Shown here: piece after piece, positions 60,997 through 64,000 of the stretch | Layout: each line of letters begins with the position of its first letter | Position numbering within the stretch: the stretch's first letter is position 1 | Assembly (NCBI GenBank): GCA_017999985.1 | Contig: JAGNKU010000003.1 | Location: 124,001-188,000 of the forward strand | Length of the DNA: 64,000 bases | From: Phycisphaerae bacterium | Lineage (GTDB): Bacteria; Planctomycetota; Phycisphaerae; UBA1845; Fen-1342 | Direction: 5' to 3' | Position numbers and translations under genes: made by a program | Notes under the pieces: generated by a model | What the model was told of the DNA's origin: nothing | What the model saw: only the letters and a program-made list of their open reading frames with translations | Database searches by the model: none

Positions 60997-62390
60997 GGCA
61001 CCCCGCGTTGCCCGATGACCGGCTCCACGTGCTGATGGTGAACACCCACCAGACCGGGGGCGGCGCCGGACGTGTCGGCGAGCTGCTGGCCGAGGGCCTG
61101 CGGCGGGCCGGCGACGACGTGCGGGCGTTCGTGCGGGCGTCCGTCACCGGGCACCCGTGTCAGTGTGCGGCCGGATCGTGGCGCGAGACGCGTGCGGCGG
61201 CGTGGCTGGCGCGCCAGGGCTTCACGGACCTGGGACACGTCAGCTCCTTTTGCTGGCGAAGCCGCCCTGACTTTGCGGCGGCGGACGTGGTTCACCTGCA
61301 CAACCTGCATGGCGACTTCGTGTCGCTCGCGGCGCTGCCGCTCTGGGGCTGGCAGAAGCCGCTGGTCTGGACGCTGCACGACTGCTGGCCGCTGACGGGC
61401 GGCTGCGCGGCGCCGGCGACGTGCACCCGCTGGCGGCGTGTGTGCGGGCGCTGCCCGCAGACGGGCGTGTACCCGGTGAGCGGCGTGGACCGCACCGGCA
61501 TCTATCGTCGGGTCAAGCCGTGGCTCTGGCGCTGGGCGCGGCCGCGGGTTGTCACGCCTTCACACTGGCTCGGGCGACGTGTCGCGGAAATCCCGGCGTT
61601 GCAGTCGTTGCCGCGCCGCGTCATCCGGCCGCCGATCGACTGTGATACGTTTGCGCCGCGTTCCGACCGCGCGGAATTGCGTCGTCGGCTCGGCCTGACA
61701 CCGGAGCGGCCTACGGTCGTGCTCGCCGGCAACAACTGGAGCGACGCGCTCAAGGGCGGCCCGGACGGCATTGTAGCGCTGCGGGGGGCGGCGGCGGCCG
61801 TGCCCGATCTGCAGGTGCTGGCGATTGGCCGGGGCAGCGCGGCACTGCTAGCCGCGACGCGTCTGACGGGGCGCGCCCTGGCGTTCCAGCACGGGCGGCA
61901 ACCGCTGGCGGCCGCATACGCCTGTGCCGACGTCTGCCTGTTCCCGTCGCGCGCGGAGAACTACCCGCTGACGGTGCTGGAAGCGCTGGCCTGCGAGACG
62001 CCGGTGGTGGCGTACGACGTGGGCGGCGTGCCGGAGCAGATCGAGCATTCGCAGACCGGATACCTCGCGCATGATGGGCAGCCGGCGGAACTTGCCGCGG
62101 GGTTGGTATGCCTGCTGCGCGCACCGAACAACCTGCGGGCGATGGGCCGCCGGGGGCGCGCATTCGTGCTGCGCACGTCGTCGATTCCGGCGGTAGTGGC
62201 CGAGTATCGCGACGAATACCGCCGGGCGATCGCGTCGTGGTGCCGGCGACGCGGCCGGAGCGTGTCCCGCAGCAGTGTTGGGTGGTGGGGACAGCGTTTG
62301 GCTCGGGTGTTGGGCTGGGAAGCGACTGAACGTGAATCGCCAGCCGGGATGCCGGCGCACCGCGAGTGCGCGATGGTCGAGGTGTCGTGA
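60993..62390 (+). CDS. GT4 family glycosyltransferase
   Basis: 465 residues. GT-B fold with the N-terminal VLMVNTHQTGGGAGRVGELLAEGL and the donor-binding ENYPLTVLEALACETPVVAYD. A Cys-rich loop (CWPLTGGCAAPATCTRWRRV CGRC) in the N-terminal half is typical of a subgroup in exopolysaccharide loci. Donor and acceptor unknown. ATG 60993 overlaps the deacetylase stop by ATGA; the frame is open from 60579 but that part is a shadow of the deacetylase gene. Confidence 0.9.
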   Translation: MRHPALPDDRLHVLMVNTHQTGGGAGRVGELLAEGLRRAGDDVRAFVRASVTGHPCQCAAGSWRETRAAAWLARQGFTDLGHVSSFCWRSRPDFAAADVVHLHNLHGDFVSLAALPLWGWQKPLVWTLHDCWPLTGGCAAPATCTRWRRVCGRCPQTGVYPVSGVDRTGIYRRVKPWLWRWARPRVVTPSHWLGRRVAEIPALQSLPRRVIRPPIDCDTFAPRSDRAELRRRLGLTPERPTVVLAGNNWSDALKGGPDGIVALRGAAAAVPDLQVLAIGRGSAALLAATRLTGRALAFQHGRQPLAAAYACADVCLFPSRAENYPLTVLEALACETPVVAYDVGGVPEQIEHSQTGYLAHDGQPAELAAGLVCLLRAPNNLRAMGRRGRAFVLRTSSIPAVVAEYRDEYRRAIASWCRRRGRSVSRSSVGWWGQRLARVLGWEATERESPAGMPAHRECAMVEVS

Positions 62391-62392
62391 GC

Positions 62393-63913
62393 ATGGCGCG
62401 CGTTCTGTTTGTGTTCTCGATTGACGGACACCGGCGGTTTGATCGCCGGCCACTCTCGGCCGCCGCCGTGCAGCTCGGCATTTCGTACATCTCCGCGCTG
62501 CTGAAAGCGCACGGGCACGAGACGCGCCTGGTCGTGCTGGAGAGTCGCCGCGGCGCGGCCGAGTTCCCACTCGTCACGGAGCGGCTGCGCGCGTTCGAGC
62601 CTACGCTCGTGTGCCACACCGCGGTCGCGACGCAGTACCCGTTCATCGTCCGCGTGGCGGAGCACGTGCGTGCGCTGCGGCCGAATCTGCCGCAATTGAT
62701 CGGCGGCGTCCACGTGTCGCTGAATCCGGAGCAGGCGCTGCGCGACGGTTTCGACGCGGTGTGCGTCGGCGAAGGCGAGCACCCGACCCTGGAACTGGCC
62801 GCCGCCCTCGACGCCGGGCTGGTGCCGACCGGCATCGCGAACCTCTGGCTGCGACGCGGCGGCGACGTGCAGCGCAACGCGACGCGCCCGTTCGTGCGAC
62901 CGCTCGATTCACTGCCCCCGCCGGATCGTCGCATGTGGGACGAGTGGCTGGACCACTCCAGGCCGCCGGTGCACACGGTGCTGCTCGGCCGCGGCTGCCC
63001 ATACCAGTGTGCGTACTGCTGCAATCACGCGCTGAAAAAGCTCGCGGCGGGGCCGTATGTGCGGATGCGGACGCCGGAGGCCGTGGTGCGCGAGATCGAA
63101 TCGCTCGCGGCGCCGTCCGACGCCGCGCAGAGCATGTACCTCGAGGTCGAGACGTTCATGCTCGATTCGGACTGGACCGAGAGCTTCTGCGACCGGCTGG
63201 CGGCGTTCAACGCCCGGCGCCGGCGGCCAATCCGGTTTGGCGCGAACGTGCGCGTGACGCCCCATATTGAAGTTGAACGGTTCTTCGCGGCGTTCGCGCA
63301 GGCGAACATCCAGTCGGTGAATATCGGCCTGGAGTCCGGCAGCGAGCGCATTCGGCGCGACGTACTGCGGCGCTACTACAGCAACGACGACGTGCTGCGG
63401 ACGGTGCGGGCGGCACGGACCCACGGCATGCAGGTGGCGCTGTACAACCTGATCGGGCTGCCGGGCGAGACCTGGCGGGATTTCCTCGAGACAGCCCGCA
63501 TGAACCGTCTGTGCCGGCCCGATGCGCACCGCACGTCGATCTTCTATCCCTATCCCGGCACCGCGTTGCACGGCGTGTGCCGGGAGCAGGGATTGCTCGG
63601 GGCGGGGCTGCCGACGGATCGCGAGCGCAAGCAGGCGGCACTGGATTTGCCCGGTTTCCCCCGCCGGCGGATCCAGGAGTGCCACGACTACTTTGACGTC
63701 TACGTGGCGCATGCCAACCCGATGTGGTGTCGGCTCCACGTTCTGTGGCGGCGCTGCACGGAGTGGGTCGACCGGCACACGCGCGGCCTGCCCGGGTACT
63801 GGCGCGTGCGGCGCGGCATCGCCGCCGGGCAGCGGCTGGTACGCGGTGGTGTGCGGGCGACGGTGGATGCGGTGGCGTCCCATGTGCGGACGCCGCGGGA
63901 GCTGGGCGGATGA
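62393..63913 (+). CDS. B12-binding domain radical SAM protein
   Basis: 506 residues. N-terminal cobalamin-binding-like domain (about 1-140: QLIGGVHVSLNPEQAL, with no DxHxxG motif clearly visible), then the radical SAM domain with GRGCPYQCAYCCN (C-x3-C-x2-C). The C-terminal domain is about 150 residues. This type often carries out methylation or ring rearrangement. The substrate is probably a sugar or lipid in the same pathway. ATG 62393 (GAGGTG upstream) is chosen; GTG 62387 overlapping the previous stop is the alternative. The neighbouring GT2-like gene starts within its stop. Confidence 0.85.
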   Translation: MARVLFVFSIDGHRRFDRRPLSAAAVQLGISYISALLKAHGHETRLVVLESRRGAAEFPLVTERLRAFEPTLVCHTAVATQYPFIVRVAEHVRALRPNLPQLIGGVHVSLNPEQALRDGFDAVCVGEGEHPTLELAAALDAGLVPTGIANLWLRRGGDVQRNATRPFVRPLDSLPPPDRRMWDEWLDHSRPPVHTVLLGRGCPYQCAYCCNHALKKLAAGPYVRMRTPEAVVREIESLAAPSDAAQSMYLEVETFMLDSDWTESFCDRLAAFNARRRRPIRFGANVRVTPHIEVERFFAAFAQANIQSVNIGLESGSERIRRDVLRRYYSNDDVLRTVRAARTHGMQVALYNLIGLPGETWRDFLETARMNRLCRPDAHRTSIFYPYPGTALHGVCREQGLLGAGLPTDRERKQAALDLPGFPRRRIQECHDYFDVYVAHANPMWCRLHVLWRRCTEWVDRHTRGLPGYWRVRRGIAAGQRLVRGGVRATVDAVASHVRTPRELGG

Positions 63914-64000
63914 GCGTTTCGCCGGGCACGTTACTGCGACCGCCAGCCGTGCACCGCGCAGAGCCGCGTGCCGCCGCGCTGCCGCTCATCTCGGTGGTGA
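63910..64000 (+). CDS. start of a probable GT2 family glycosyltransferase (partial)
   Basis: ATG 63910 overlaps the stop of the radical SAM gene (ATGA). The 30 visible residues end ALPLISVV at the window edge, the usual first strand of GT2 glycosyltransferases (LISVVIPTYN). The rest lies beyond the window, so the call rests on this short stretch and its position in a glycan operon. Confidence 0.55.
   Translation, partial: MSVSPGTLLRPPAVHRAEPRAAALPLISVV

Noticed and set aside
1-64000. tRNA, rRNA, CRISPR array and insertion sequences
   Set aside because: Reading both strands by eye, no cloverleaf, rRNA motif, regularly spaced repeat or transposase frame was found.

Overview
The window is high-GC DNA from what looks like a planctomycete (Planctomycetota), probably Phycisphaerae-like. 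This is inferred from protein hallmarks. There is a kelch protein with a C-terminal GDLNCDGLVDFKD dockerin-like tail, a VPEP-type PEP-CTERM protein, TTQP-rich linkers, an ECF sigma factor paired with a Ser/Thr kinase, HEAT-type and zinc-ribbon membrane proteins, and an unusually long membrane pyrophosphatase. I see no rRNA, tRNA, CRISPR array or insertion sequence. About 54 genes can be supported, two of them cut by the window edges.

1-11.3 kb is mostly housekeeping: an AmrS-type radical SAM enzyme, a divergent UDP-glucose dehydrogenase / UDP-xylose synthase pair, an HD-GYP protein, a pilin-like protein, ribosomal protein S1, a gene interrupted by an in-frame TAG, a TauE-type exporter, a tyrosine phosphatase and a FliA/WhiG-like sigma factor. 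11.7-26.4 kb holds a GH3-family protein, an alpha/beta hydrolase, a TlpA-like redoxin, S21, the pyrophosphatase, RsfS, an oxidative-stress pair (Tpx, SOD) and a lipid-linked mannosyl transfer pair (DPM1-like synthase plus GT87).

26.7-31.1 kb is a module of visibly less GC-biased codon use: a kelch/dockerin protein divergent from an ECF sigma factor and a membrane Ser/Thr kinase, with two perfect palindromes in the shared promoter region. 31-43.3 kb carries less familiar genes: a HEAT-like/unknown pair, a zinc-ribbon/SPFH pair, a PEP-CTERM protein, an orphan sugar ABC permease, an MBL-fold lipoprotein, an S41 peptidase with an Asp-rich repeat linker, and a WD40-like lipoprotein. The gaps here hold dispersed palindromic repeats and a G-quadruplex-like tandem array.

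43.7-64 kb is an envelope and polysaccharide locus. A leftward group encodes a GH65 phosphorylase, an MBOAT acyltransferase and an L,D-transpeptidase. Upstream of it is a seven-gene, tightly overlapping leftward operon (Wzt-like ABC ATPase, methyltransferase, sulfotransferase, glutamine-dependent asparagine synthase, a glutaminase-less asparagine-synthase paralogue, CapA-like protein, CgeB-like glycosyltransferase). Divergent from it is a rightward overlapping operon (double methyltransferase, methyltransferase, polysaccharide deacetylase, GT4, radical SAM, the start of a GT2). Together they look like a pathway for an exported, methylated, sulfated and possibly amidated surface glycan. This is the most interesting part of the window.
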